A stretch of DNA of 64,000 nucleotides, from contig OY979727.1 in NCBI GenBank assembly GCA_963855995.1, positions 12,020,946-12,084,945 on the forward strand. Direction: 5' to 3'. Of this stretch, positions 1 through 9,263 are shown one piece after another. The stretch is from Muricea muricata (Eukaryota; Cnidaria; Anthozoa; Malacalcyonacea; Plexauridae). Both the position numbers and the translations under genes were made by a program. The notes beneath the pieces are model-generated. The model was not told where the DNA came from, searched no databases, and was given only the letters and a program-made list of their open reading frames with translations. Every line of letters starts with the position of its first letter. Positions within the stretch are counted from its first letter, which is position 1.

Positions 1-415
1 TCTAAAAGAACATAAAAAAGGAAATTGAGATTAAAGTCCAGAAAACTTGATGTACCATGTAACCCGCAAAGTAAAACTTTTTTAAAAAATCAACCAGTTA
101 CCGAACAGCCGGAAGTCCTGGTAAAGATCCTCGTGCTGAATTAAACTACCCATAAATCAAAATTAACGAACGATTGTGACCAGAAAAAAAAATTTATTTG
201 ATCTAGCTTTATTAGACGAAAATGAGAAACTTAAATGACAACCAAAAGTAATCTAGTTTTTTTGCTTTAAAGACCACCACAGCTATTGTGACAGTAATTT
301 AAGTATAAACGACATACATATTTGATGATGATAACAACATACCTTGGCATAAAACTTGGATGATAGAAAACACACAGAACAGTATAAAACTCACAAAGCT
401 CTTCCTTGAAGTCAT
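1..415 (-). CDS. Receptor array unit 1, signal-peptide exon (gene cut by left edge)
   Basis: Only the 5' end of a discoidin-receptor-like gene is present. Exon 1 is 343-415: ATG at 415, reading MTSRKSFVSFILFCVFSIIQ then VLCQ, a typical hydrophobic signal peptide, ending at a GTATGT donor in phase 1. The exon 2 acceptor (TTCTTTTAG) lies at the very edge, so exon 2 begins at base 1 and the discoidin domain is outside the window. The assignment rests on matching the exon 1/intron/acceptor layout of units 2-5 downstream. The signal peptide differs more from the others (they begin MFGSFILSC or MFRSFIISC), so this is a more diverged copy. Whether the rest is intact cannot be seen. Confidence 0.65.
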
Positions 416-1239
416 CTAAAAGTTGAGTAAGAACAGTCTGTCTTAAGACTCTTAAATATAGCATAAAAACCTTAATTTCCTGTGTTGTAATCTTTTAGTT
501 CGTTTTCGAGTCGGTTTATACCGGTTTCACTATACTCTGATAGTAGCTAATCTTAAAAAAAGGGTAGAATAGTGAAACTTATGAAGAAGTCTCGAATTAA
601 AGTCTTTAAAGCCGAAAGAGTCTTGTTGGAATATCTCCTCAAAAGTCAGATAAACACCTTGATAGTCCGGATTCAGGTCATTATATAAATTTCTTAGACT
701 GGTGCGTCTTACTAAAGGTCTTTATATGACAAAGATGTATCCTCAGTCTCCGCCTTTAACTCTTAGAACTGACTCGTTCTGAGTTGATAGTTTATGCAAT
801 TTTAAGGATGCATACAAAACAAACTATTTATACTGAGCAAGCTCGGCTTGGGTTGCATCAAACGAACACAAGTGTAAAGCAATTGGTATATGTATATTTC
901 GATTTCTTCCGGTGGATCTGTTGCTGATTAATTTTTCCTAACTTCTATAAAATCGCCAACCTTGTAACGAATTACAACGAACACGGCCTTCTAAATTAAA
1001 ATGAAACCCTGACAAAATACCATTCAGTTTTTAGCATCGTCAGCACTCAAACTACTTTGTTTCTCGTCTCTTGACGTCTGTAGAGCTAATATACCTTCAC
1101 TTCGTTTGGCATTGTTACAACTCGAAGAAACCCTATAAACTACGGAAACGCAAGGTGCTCAAGATACAAGCATATTTGTTTGCAACGACTGCAAGAAGCC
1201 AGCAGTCAGGTACCACCAAACATTGAGAAAACCTAACTG
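416..1239. other. 5' flank module of unit 1
   Basis: No gene is seen. Bases about 780-1239 are a diverged copy of the module that also lies upstream of the other units (2,690-4,140, 11,740-12,490, 28,480-28,830), recognisable by the shared run around AAGAAGCCAG and the ATTGAGAAAAC text. It is probably promoter-proximal or noncoding 5' sequence of the array genes, duplicated with them. Confidence 0.4.
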
Positions 1240-1247
1240 ATCAGGGC

Positions 1248-1615
1248 CTGTTCATATGGGAAGAAGTTTTCCCGGTTAGCGAAAAAACATTTCGACAAGT
1301 TTACAAGATCTCGCCTTCTTACGAAAATAGTATGAAAAGTTACCTTGCGTTCATATGAGACGAAAAGTTTTCCCGTTAACCGAGATCTCGCTTGATGACA
1401 GGCGAGATCTCGGTGACCGAGATAATTTTTATCCCATATGAACACAACTTTCCCGCTTAGCGGGAAAACTTTCTGTTTACACTTTACAAAATCTACATCA
1501 CCGCGGGAAACTTTACCTGGTAAGCGGGAAAACATTTCTCCATATGAACAGAACAACATTTGATCTGTCGAAATGTTTTCTTGGGAACCGAGATAACTTC
1601 TACCCATATGAACAG
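1248..1615. mobile_element. MITE-like palindromic insertion with CTGTTCATATGGG ends
   Basis: Terminal inverted repeats CTGTTCATATGGG (1248-1260) and CCCATATGAACAG (1603-1615) bracket a GC-richer segment full of internal CATATGAAC and TTTCCCGCTTAGCGGG-type palindromes. The flanking text on both sides continues the duplicated 5' flank module, so this is an insertion into it. The open minus-strand frame inside is not a gene. Confidence 0.6.
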
Positions 1616-2689
1616 TATTATAGATGAAGCTATGCGAATGTACTTGGACGGATTTCTGCAGTGTCTGATTTGAAGAGTGCATTTGACATTACAAGCCGGT
1701 TGAGAATAAGATTACATGGCGGACGTAGCTACAATAATTTACTAATTCATTTACACTACCAACTGTACGTCACAAAACATGCAGTAATGTTTTATGCCAT
1801 TCAACTAGAAGGCGTAGGATGATATTGAAGAGCCTATATACTATAATGGTGTTATTTTTTTATCTTTCTACCAGTAAGCAAACAGAGTTTTATATACTAA
1901 ATGTGATCATGTCATGAATTACCCGTCACGGCCAAATTTACAAATAAACTTAACCAACACTTTCGTCTGCTTACCATTTCCATTTTAAATATTAAAGACC
2001 ACCAGAAGACTTATAAACCAAGGATTTTCGGAACTTAAACGGACACGGAAAACCCATGTAGAAGTCAAGATCAATTAATGGGACACACTTCCAATGATAG
2101 CAGACATAAAAGTATAGTACAGTACAAAGCAGCGAGATTCCGACTTGCCATACAACTATACGCCTACCACAATACAGCTACTGGCAAGAGTCTGATTGGT
2201 TAATCTACCAGGTCCAGCACCTCTGATTGGCTGAAAGAAAGATTAAGGTAGAGGTAGTCACAAATGAAACGTGCAAAATTATCATATAAATGAGACGTGA
2301 CAAGTACCATAGGAACCGGATTTCTCTGCTTGCGATACCCGATGATAAAAAAAGCCATAGACTATTTGCGAGTTATAATTTTGCTAATTTCTCAACAAGC
2401 CGCAACAAAATTGTAAATTTCGTCGAGTTACAATCATTTGTCTGTCAAAATATCCCCAAATATAGCATGAAACTTGTCATTTGTAGACTTGTTTGCAGAT
2501 TGTTGAAATATCTTGCAGGAAGCTTGTGGTAGCGTAAAGCATAAAGTCTTCTTTATTTACATTACACTAATAAGTAAGGACATATCTATTGTGTCTGGTC
2601 CCTCAATTCCTTGTTCTCAAAGAATGTTCATGTGTTGATGGTTCAGGGATGAATTTATTGCAAGAGTTCGCGGAATGACCGTAGTGTTT
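1616..2689. other. Intergenic, no gene recognised
   Basis: The first ~150 bases continue the 5' flank module after the MITE. The rest is AT-rich sequence with short chance ORFs and no domain, RNA gene or clear repeat that I can recognise. Confidence 0.4.
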
Positions 2690-4140
2690 GTTGGAATAGC
2701 TCTATCTTAAAAAATTAACTAAGTTAGAGTTAAATACCGAGGAGGGAGTTATGTTATATAAAGACCCAGAAGATGCGCCATTGCGCAGGAACTTTATTAA
2801 ACAACGCCATCTAGCTCTAAATCCTGAGTTGATAGTTTACGGAATTTAAAGTTTAGAAAACGAATCGAATTATTTATACTGAGCATGAAAGCTCGCCTTG
2901 GGTTGCATCAAGCGAGCGCATCTGTAAAGCAATTCGTATAAATATATTTTGATACTGGGCTTATTGTTGATTACGTTTTCTCAACTTTTGTAGAACTTGC
3001 AACTTTGTAATGAATTTCATAGTCTGATTTTACAACAAGCACAGCTCTCTAAACCACAGGCATCCTAGCACACGTTACGTCATTGCATACATTATTATAT
3101 TAATATCCTAAGGCTGGCAACTCTTTTACAGTAATAAACTGACACACGTTAGACTTTCGCTTCAAACAAACAAAATTAACACAATTTACCGCAAAAAACT
3201 AGATACAAATGATCTTGGATATCTCTTCTACATTTCTAGATAGTTTTTAGACAAAAACAAGATTCGAAAATACGTAAACTTGTTCAATAAAAAGTGTTTT
3301 TGATCGAAATTTTCCGTGTAGATAGGCGGGATGCAAAGTGCCCTACAAACGTCACTATCGGAAACGACTTCGGCTAAGCAAGTCTAAGTTCCTATTGGCT
3401 GCTATTGAACTCGTCTTTTCTTCGGCGTTTCCGAGTTCTCATGAGCCAATAGGAGCTTAGCCGAAGTCATTTCCGAAGATGACGTTTGTAGGGCACTTTG
3501 CATCCCGCCTATCTACACGGAAAATTTCGATCAAAAACACTTTTTATTGAACAAATTTAAGTATTTTCGAATCTTGTTTTTGTCTAAAAACTATCTAGAA
3601 ATGTAGAAGAGATATCCAAGATCATTTGTATCCGGTTTTTTTGCAGTAAATTGTGTTAATTTTTTAGTTTAAAGCGAAAGTCTAACGTGTGTCAGTTTAT
3701 TACTGTAAAAGAGCTGCCAGCCTTAGGATATTTATATATAAAAAAGTTTTTTCTGTCAAATTACTATTTCAGTTTACCATCGGCCTCGCCAGCACTCGGG
3801 CTACTTTAATTGTTACTATATACCAACATACACTTGTCGTACCTTCGATGTCCGTAGAGCTAATATACTTTCACTTCGTTTGAAATTGTTACCACTTGAA
3901 GAAAACCTATAAACTACGACAACACAAGGTGCTCAGGATACAAGGATATTTGTTTGCAACGACTGCAAGAAGCCAGAAAGATGATAACACGTACACCAAA
4001 CATTGAGAGAACTTACTTTATAGATGACGCTTAGTGAATGCACTTCCTCGAATTTCTTCGGTGTCTGGTTTGATAAGTGCATGTGACGTTACAAGCGGGT
4101 ATTGGGAGTGCGCATTATCTGGCGGACGCGCCTTAAATCA
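2690..4140. repeat. Second, gene-less copy of the array 5' flank module
   Basis: Bases 2690-3060 and 3740-4140 are strongly similar to 11,745-12,110 and 12,110-12,490 upstream of unit 2, but no receptor exons follow on the low-coordinate side. This is a flank left behind by a lost or rearranged unit. It is interrupted by the foldback element at 3103-3731. Confidence 0.6.
3103..3731. mobile_element. 630-bp foldback element (near-perfect long inverted repeat)
   Basis: Two arms of about 290 bases run in opposite directions from ATATCCTAAGGCTGGCA at 3103 to its reverse complement ending at 3731. They are separated by a short centre around 3390-3440 that itself can pair (CGGCTAAGC ... GCTTAGCCG). 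Arms differ by only scattered substitutions. A fragment of the same family lies at 40,330-40,475. There is no coding capacity, so it is a non-autonomous foldback or MITE-type transposon. Confidence 0.8.
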
Positions 4141-4298
4141 TTTCTGCGTCATTTACCTTGTGCCACTTGAAGATGACGGATGTTATAGAAGTTCCTATAT
4201 ACCATCTAGTGTTTGTTTGTCTATGTACTTAGGCAAAGTATTTTATGGAAATAAGCAAAGAGCAATAAACTCTGAAAGTTATAATTGTTTTAACACTA

Positions 4299-5564
4299 TG
4301 TTCACAGGATGCCGGTACGAAAAAGTGCCGTCTAATTTCATTCTATTAGCAACGCCCAGAATATTGCAGATTCGGTGTCTATGTGGTCTGTTGAAAACAG
4401 AATGCAGCTTAATCCTGATAAGTGTAAGGAGTTGAGAATCTCGTTTAACGCAAAACCAAGATCCTTCGACCCAATAGTAGTTAATGGGAAACAGTTGGAA
4501 GTTGTTACGAATTTTAAACTTTTAGGTCTTAATATTAACAATAAATTGACGTGGAATCATCACATAGACGATGTTGTTAAAAAGGTCAATAAAAGACTTT
4601 ATTTCCTGAAGCAGTTAAAGCGTGCGAAAGTTCCGTGCAAAAGGTTGGCAACATTTTATACCTCGTGTATCAGATCAGTTATTGACTATGCTATCCCGGT
4701 GTTTTATCATTCGTTGCCTCAATATTTGCAAAATGACCTGAAGCGCCTGGAGAAACGAGCTATGGCCATAACTATGCCTACAGAAAGTTATTCCAATACA
4801 TTAAATATTCTTGGCATTCCATCATTGAAAGACCATCACGAACAACTTTGTGCAAAGTTATTTCAATCTGTTGTGTCTGATATATATCATAAAATCCATA
4901 ATCTTTTACCGGACAGGAATCAACCTAGTTATAATTTGAGGCAAGAAAGGACCTTTAACATTCCTATGATTCACACAAATAGAGTTAAAAACTCCTTTAT
5001 ATATGCGATGTGTAACAAACATAATCTTAGTTAATATTGTTCATTCTTAGAGTTTTTAGATACAATTCAACTTTCTTTTGTAAATATTTTTGTAAGTGTT
5101 TATACACTATATAAGTAGAATTTATTGTAATTTACGTAATTCAGCCTTTGGCTGCGAGGTAAACTTAAATATATACATACATATATACATACATAATTTC
5201 CAGTCCGCCACTCCGTTTTGTACTGTTTTCACGATACCGGTTCAATTTAAATTAAGTACGATTTCAACGCGTGTTCACACGATATTAAATCAAATTCGCC
5301 GTTTTAACTTTTGAATTTGAGTATGAATTTGGTGACAGAATATAACTAGAAAATTGGGAACTGAAGCGGTATCAAAAAGTGCTGTTTTCGGTGTTCACAC
5401 GATACGGCAAAGCGTTACTATACGTTTTCATCTCATGCCGTTTAGAAACCGGCATTGTTTCGTGACTATATCGTACAATTTCGTACCGGCATCGTGTGAA
5501 CAGAAAGCGTACGTTAAAGTAACTTTTCATGCTGCTTTCGCCCCGTATTAGCATCGTGTGAACA
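4299..5564. mobile_element. TIR element TGTTCACAxGATGCxGGTACG, copy 1 (split by a LINE)
   Basis: The left end TGTTCACAGGATGCCGGTAC (4299) pairs with the right end, whose reverse complement starts TGTTCACACGATGC (5564). Internal GTTCACACGATA motifs recur. Full-length sister copies at 12,634-13,031 and 28,984-29,373 are only about 400 bp. The extra ~860 bp here is the LINE insertion at about 4338-5194. Confidence 0.7.
4338..5194 (+). mobile_element. 5'-truncated LINE, 3' end of reverse transcriptase ORF
   Basis: An open frame from about 4345 to the stop at 5032-5034 encodes the C-terminal part of a non-LTR reverse transcriptase: the thumb-like region with W-x-x-x-N-x-M-x-L-N-x-x-K-C, then YTSCIRSVIDYA and a terminal LLPDR-type segment common to CR1/L2-like LINEs. 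The element ends in a TATATACATACATA microsatellite tail. Both edges abut TAATTT, consistent with a short target duplication, and the uninterrupted host element is seen at 12,634-13,031. It is truncated at its 5' end, as is usual for LINEs. The frame is still open, so the insertion is relatively young. Confidence 0.85.
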
Positions 5565-5569
5565 TAGTC

Positions 5570-6125
5570 TAAAGCAGTTACTCTTTTTACATTATTTTTA
5601 AAATAGTTTTGATATTTTTAAAATAGTTTTGATAAGGGTGTTTGATATCTAAAGAAGTCGTAGTATGAAAAAACCCCAGACCGGACGTGATTTGACAACG
5701 CGACGCAAATTTTCTGTTTTCAGCGATCTGTATCTCTAATCAATTTTCATTTTTTTTCAATCTTCGAAACGACCTGAGAAATTTAAGCTATTTGGTGCAG
5801 GTATCTTGCAAAATTTCATTCCGTTAATGGTTTTATTTAGCTTTGGAAACTAAAAAATCGCGTCGCTTTGGGAAATCGCGTCGCTTTGGGAAATCGCGTC
5901 CAGTCCGTGCGTTTGTTGCATGCGGAGTTGCAACACCTGCATGGGTAGTGGTGAAGTAGGCGAAAATGTTGGAACAAAGAATTGTTTTTGTTTTACAAGT
6001 GTGCCAATCTGCCACCGCTATTTTTGTTCAGCGGCTATTATATGCCAGTGTCATGTAGTCACGGTTCCCACGACACAATCAACCACATTCTAGAACGATT
6101 GAACGACATAACGCGAGACACAGTC
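5570..6125 (+). repeat. ORF-bearing repeat, copy 1 (decayed, truncated)
   Basis: Similar to 13,040-13,520 and 29,400-29,900. It contains the CGTCCAGTCCGTGCGTTTG block, a short tandem duplication of GGGAAATCGCGTC, and the start of the conserved ORF (HILERLNDITRD), which is then lost at 6119-6125. At that point unrelated sequence carrying the small gene at 6257-6832 begins. The product is not recognised. Confidence 0.5.
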
Positions 6126-6256
6126 AAAATTATGCAATTATTGATTATGGAGAAACTTTGTGATACAACAGCATTACCAATGTTCTCTAAGCATTTTCTT
6201 TTTGCAATATGAAATGATGAAGTTAGAAATATGTTATGTATCATCATTTAGTACTA

Positions 6257-6832
6257 TTAGTACTCACATTTGTGGATGCTTTTATAATTTTTCCATACTT
6301 TAGCTCTCTGAAGAATCCTTTTGCCACCCCCAGGACAAATGTCTTTCAGTGACTCATAACAAAGGGCCTTTATATCCTCGTCCATAATGATTTCAGAATC
6401 TATATAAATTCATCGATATTAATTATGGTAACAATAACAGTGAATGATTGTTCAGAAAGTTGTGTATTGGCAAGCTAATACGGCGGTCTATTCAAATATC
6501 TTAAATATCACAAATGGCGCCAATTTATGACACATGGTACAGGACGTTGCCAAAATATAATAAACAATTGTTGATAACGTACTGACACTACTACGTTAAA
6601 TTGTCCTAAATTGTCCTCTTAGATAACTTTTTTAAATAACTAACATTGAATAAGCTGGTCACGTTATACTCTGGATGTATGTAAATGAATTGCTCCCCCA
6701 CATGTTACACATAATTATATATTTATATTTTACATAAATAGCGTTAAAAGAAGTGTTACCTTCAAGCAGCTCGCCAATTTCTCTGTTTGCGTTAAGTATC
6801 TGCTTCATCACCGTGTTTGATTTGGTAGACAT
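6257..6832 (-). CDS. Putative small two-exon gene, 71 aa, unknown
   Basis: Exon 1 is 6760-6832 (ATG at 6832, begins MSTKSNTVMKQILNANREIG) with donor GGTAACA in phase 1. Exon 2 is 6257-6399 after the acceptor TTTATATAG, completing the split codon in frame and reading on to CPGGGKRILQRAKVWKNYK and a TAA at 6257-6259. The two open exons, matched phases and plausible splice sites support a gene. The predicted protein is small, charged and soluble, with no signal peptide. A GT donor also overlaps the last codons (AAATGTGAGT), so the true gene could continue into another exon, but I found no convincing partner. It has no paralogue in the window and matches no family I know. Confidence 0.4.
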
Positions 6833-7560
6833 CTCAAATTCGTTAATAAAGTTTAGTTGAAACCAGTTGAATTAAAAAACCTTTAAAAAAGCCTTTGTGC
6901 TGTTGGCCTAAACGAATTTTCGAATACAAAATACAAATTTCAAATAGCCTCATGGGATATCATGTAACGTTATCTCGCGATTGATTGGAAATTTCCTTAA
7001 AACAAGGAAATCTATACGTTTCTACTGAGAAAAGCTAAAGAAATAAATCTGGTAAGGAAATTTTTGAGGAATTTTTACGACTTCGGACTAAGAATTTCGA
7101 AGGCAATCTAAGGAACTTTTTTAGTTTTTTTAGACGATCTAAGGAATCCTAAAATGTCGTTGAATGTGAGAGCAGTTCTTTCGAGAGTGTTTCATTAACT
7201 TGAGAAATGGAAAATCAAACACAAGGGCCAACATGGAAATGTTTTGCCTGTGTCACGTTCGTTACACTCACACTCAGAGCGTTAATGAACCATTATTACT
7301 CGGTGTACAGTAGAAATCCAATGTCTTTAATTTTCGGTTTAGCATAAATCAATTAACTCTTTCTGAAAATTATTTCTTATGGTAAGAAACAAATTCTCAC
7401 TTTTAGAAAAAAATTCTTACCAAAAGAAAATGTTTAATACATAAGAAAATATTTCTTGCCTTAAGAATTTTTTCTTGGCACAAGAAATATTTTCCTATTT
7501 TAAAAAATAATTTCTTACGTTAAGAATTATTCTCTTGTCAAGAAATTTTTTTTTTGCTGT
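6833..7560. repeat. AT-rich spacer with degenerate AAGAAAT/ATTTCTT repeats
   Basis: Bases 7360-7555 are a run of loosely repeated, alternating-orientation words (TAAGAAAT, ATTTCTTA, AATTTTTTCTT), giving a locally palindromic low-complexity stretch. The remainder holds no recognisable gene. Confidence 0.45.
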
Positions 7561-7561
7561 G

Positions 7562-9260
7562 TTCGCCAACTTCCGAACTTCGCAACGAAGTTTGGAATAT
7601 TACAGTATGAAAGTTAGCTGAAATCGACTGTAATTGATTTAAGCTTGTCCTACATGATAAAGTCTAGTTCCACCCCTAATGTGCTTGTCTTTCTTTAAAC
7701 ACTTGGCTACGTAAAAAAATAGACGATAGCCAGCTTATTCATTGTGACGTTTTAGAACACACTAGAACACGATGAAGGACCTACTAGAACTCAATTAAAA
7801 CCTCATTGAACTAAACTGTCTTGATAATTCACAGAGTATTTTAATTATGTACTGAAATAAATATTACATAAACTTAAATAACTATTATAGAAATAATGGT
7901 TTGGAAGCTTATAATTACAACACAAGTCATTATCTATGTTTTTGTTCTGGTTTATGAAAAATAAGGTTGCTCATCGTCACGCATGTATTGAGCACGACAT
8001 GAACAATTAGACAGTTCAAGAATTGATATTGATGATTCTGTAAAAATACATAACAAACGTGACTAAATTTATGCATAAAGACCGAGTAACAAAGATAAGG
8101 AGTTATATTTCTTATTCTAACAATTTCTTCATTTAACTATGATGAAACTGGCAATTTTGTTGAAACTTGTAATATTCTGGTAAAAGTCTGTTGCTATTTT
8201 CGCATATGGGTATATACACCCCTTCTTTCAAGAGGTTTAAGAGGGGAATTATAGACCAACCATTCATTCTTTTTGTATTCTATGGAACTGAATGTGACTT
8301 TATAGTGATGCAAAGTTCTTGATATTGTATTTTGACCTGATATCTTTATTTAGTATCCATTTTCAATTGTTTTTATTTGCGGAAGGGGCGGAATACCGTC
8401 TTCAGAGGACACTTGAGGATACACTTCGGGCTATGCGTGGGTTATTTCCATAGAAATAATAGATATAGAATGTGTACTCCTATTTTTTTTTCCGTGAAAA
8501 TTTTGTCTCCACAAAATGGCGGATTTATAAGGGCATTTTGGCTAGTCCCAGACTCTTACGCAGAGAATTTTGCGCGGTTGCGAGGAGTGCGATTGTTGTT
8601 TTTTTTTGTCAAGCAAAGTTTACAGAAAGATAAAAATTCGTGACTTTACATGGAAAAATGGTTCATAAAAACTTTTAAACAAAGGAAAACGAATTTATGA
8701 GTTTTTTACGAGAAAGGATTAGTCCTGAGCTGATAATACACAGAAATTGGAGTTACAAAATACAAGTTTTCAAGATTGCTGCAAAAGCCGAAAAAGATAA
8801 AACTCAAAAACAAAGTCAAAGGATGAAAAACAATCTCAACAGGTGTGTTTTAGCGTTTTTAAATACATATATACGAAAACAGTCACTGATTGATAGTCAC
8901 AAAGAATGAAATGGTTTCCTTTGTTGGTTTTTGTCTGTGTTTCTTAATAATATATTTAAAAGGCATGCAATTTGGCAATGACAATTTCAAGTAATCGATA
9001 TTTGCTCATACAATTACATCTTACACTCAACGTAATAGTTTGCTATAGTTTACATAGCTGCCGTTTTTTGAAACGGAAACTTAAAGATTTATTATTAAGC
9101 TTCAAAAGTCAATGAAAAAACGATTATTTGGCCACTTTGGCAATGTTTCAAAATTAAGTCATGTTTACGCAAAACTACGACAGTTTTTTGTCTTAAATAC
9201 ACGACTATATGAAGAACTATCTTTCGCGAATCTACAAGATATTTTCTAAAAACCATGTAG
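7562..9260. repeat. Spacer duplicon R1, long form (copy A)
   Basis: Nearly the same sequence recurs at about 31,890-33,560 (before unit 5), and shorter forms at 14,760-16,130 and 21,290-22,575 (before units 3 and 4). The first ~70 bases (7562-7630) are the right end of the mariner-like MITE seen complete at 14,516-14,808. The duplicon sits just downstream of the receptor tail exons, so gene and spacer were duplicated together. It contains a plus-strand pseudo-exon at 8697-8842. Confidence 0.7.
8697..8842 (+). pseudogene. Exon A of a decayed plus-strand gene
   Basis: An open exon starts MSFLRERISPELI, is lysine- and glutamine-rich (KAEKDKTQKQSQRMKNN), and ends at AACAG|GTGTGT in phase 2. A second copy at 33,011-33,156 has the same length and stays open despite substitutions. 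A matching 3' exon (RREYCSKQDKRNYAWKRQQ) survives at 15,684-15,807 behind a TTTAATTTCAG acceptor with the right phase. In this copy that 3' exon is missing, so the gene is broken. The predicted protein is small and strongly basic; I do not recognise the family. Confidence 0.45.
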
Positions 9261-9263
9261 TTA

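Noticed and set aside
1233..1682. 149-codon open frame, minus strand
   Set aside because: It spans a palindromic MITE (1248-1615) and repeats its CATATGAAC words; no splice partner or protein family.
7360..7555. CRISPR-like regularly repeated array
   Set aside because: The AAGAAAT/ATTTCTT words have no fixed period or unique spacers; it is low-complexity eukaryotic repeat.
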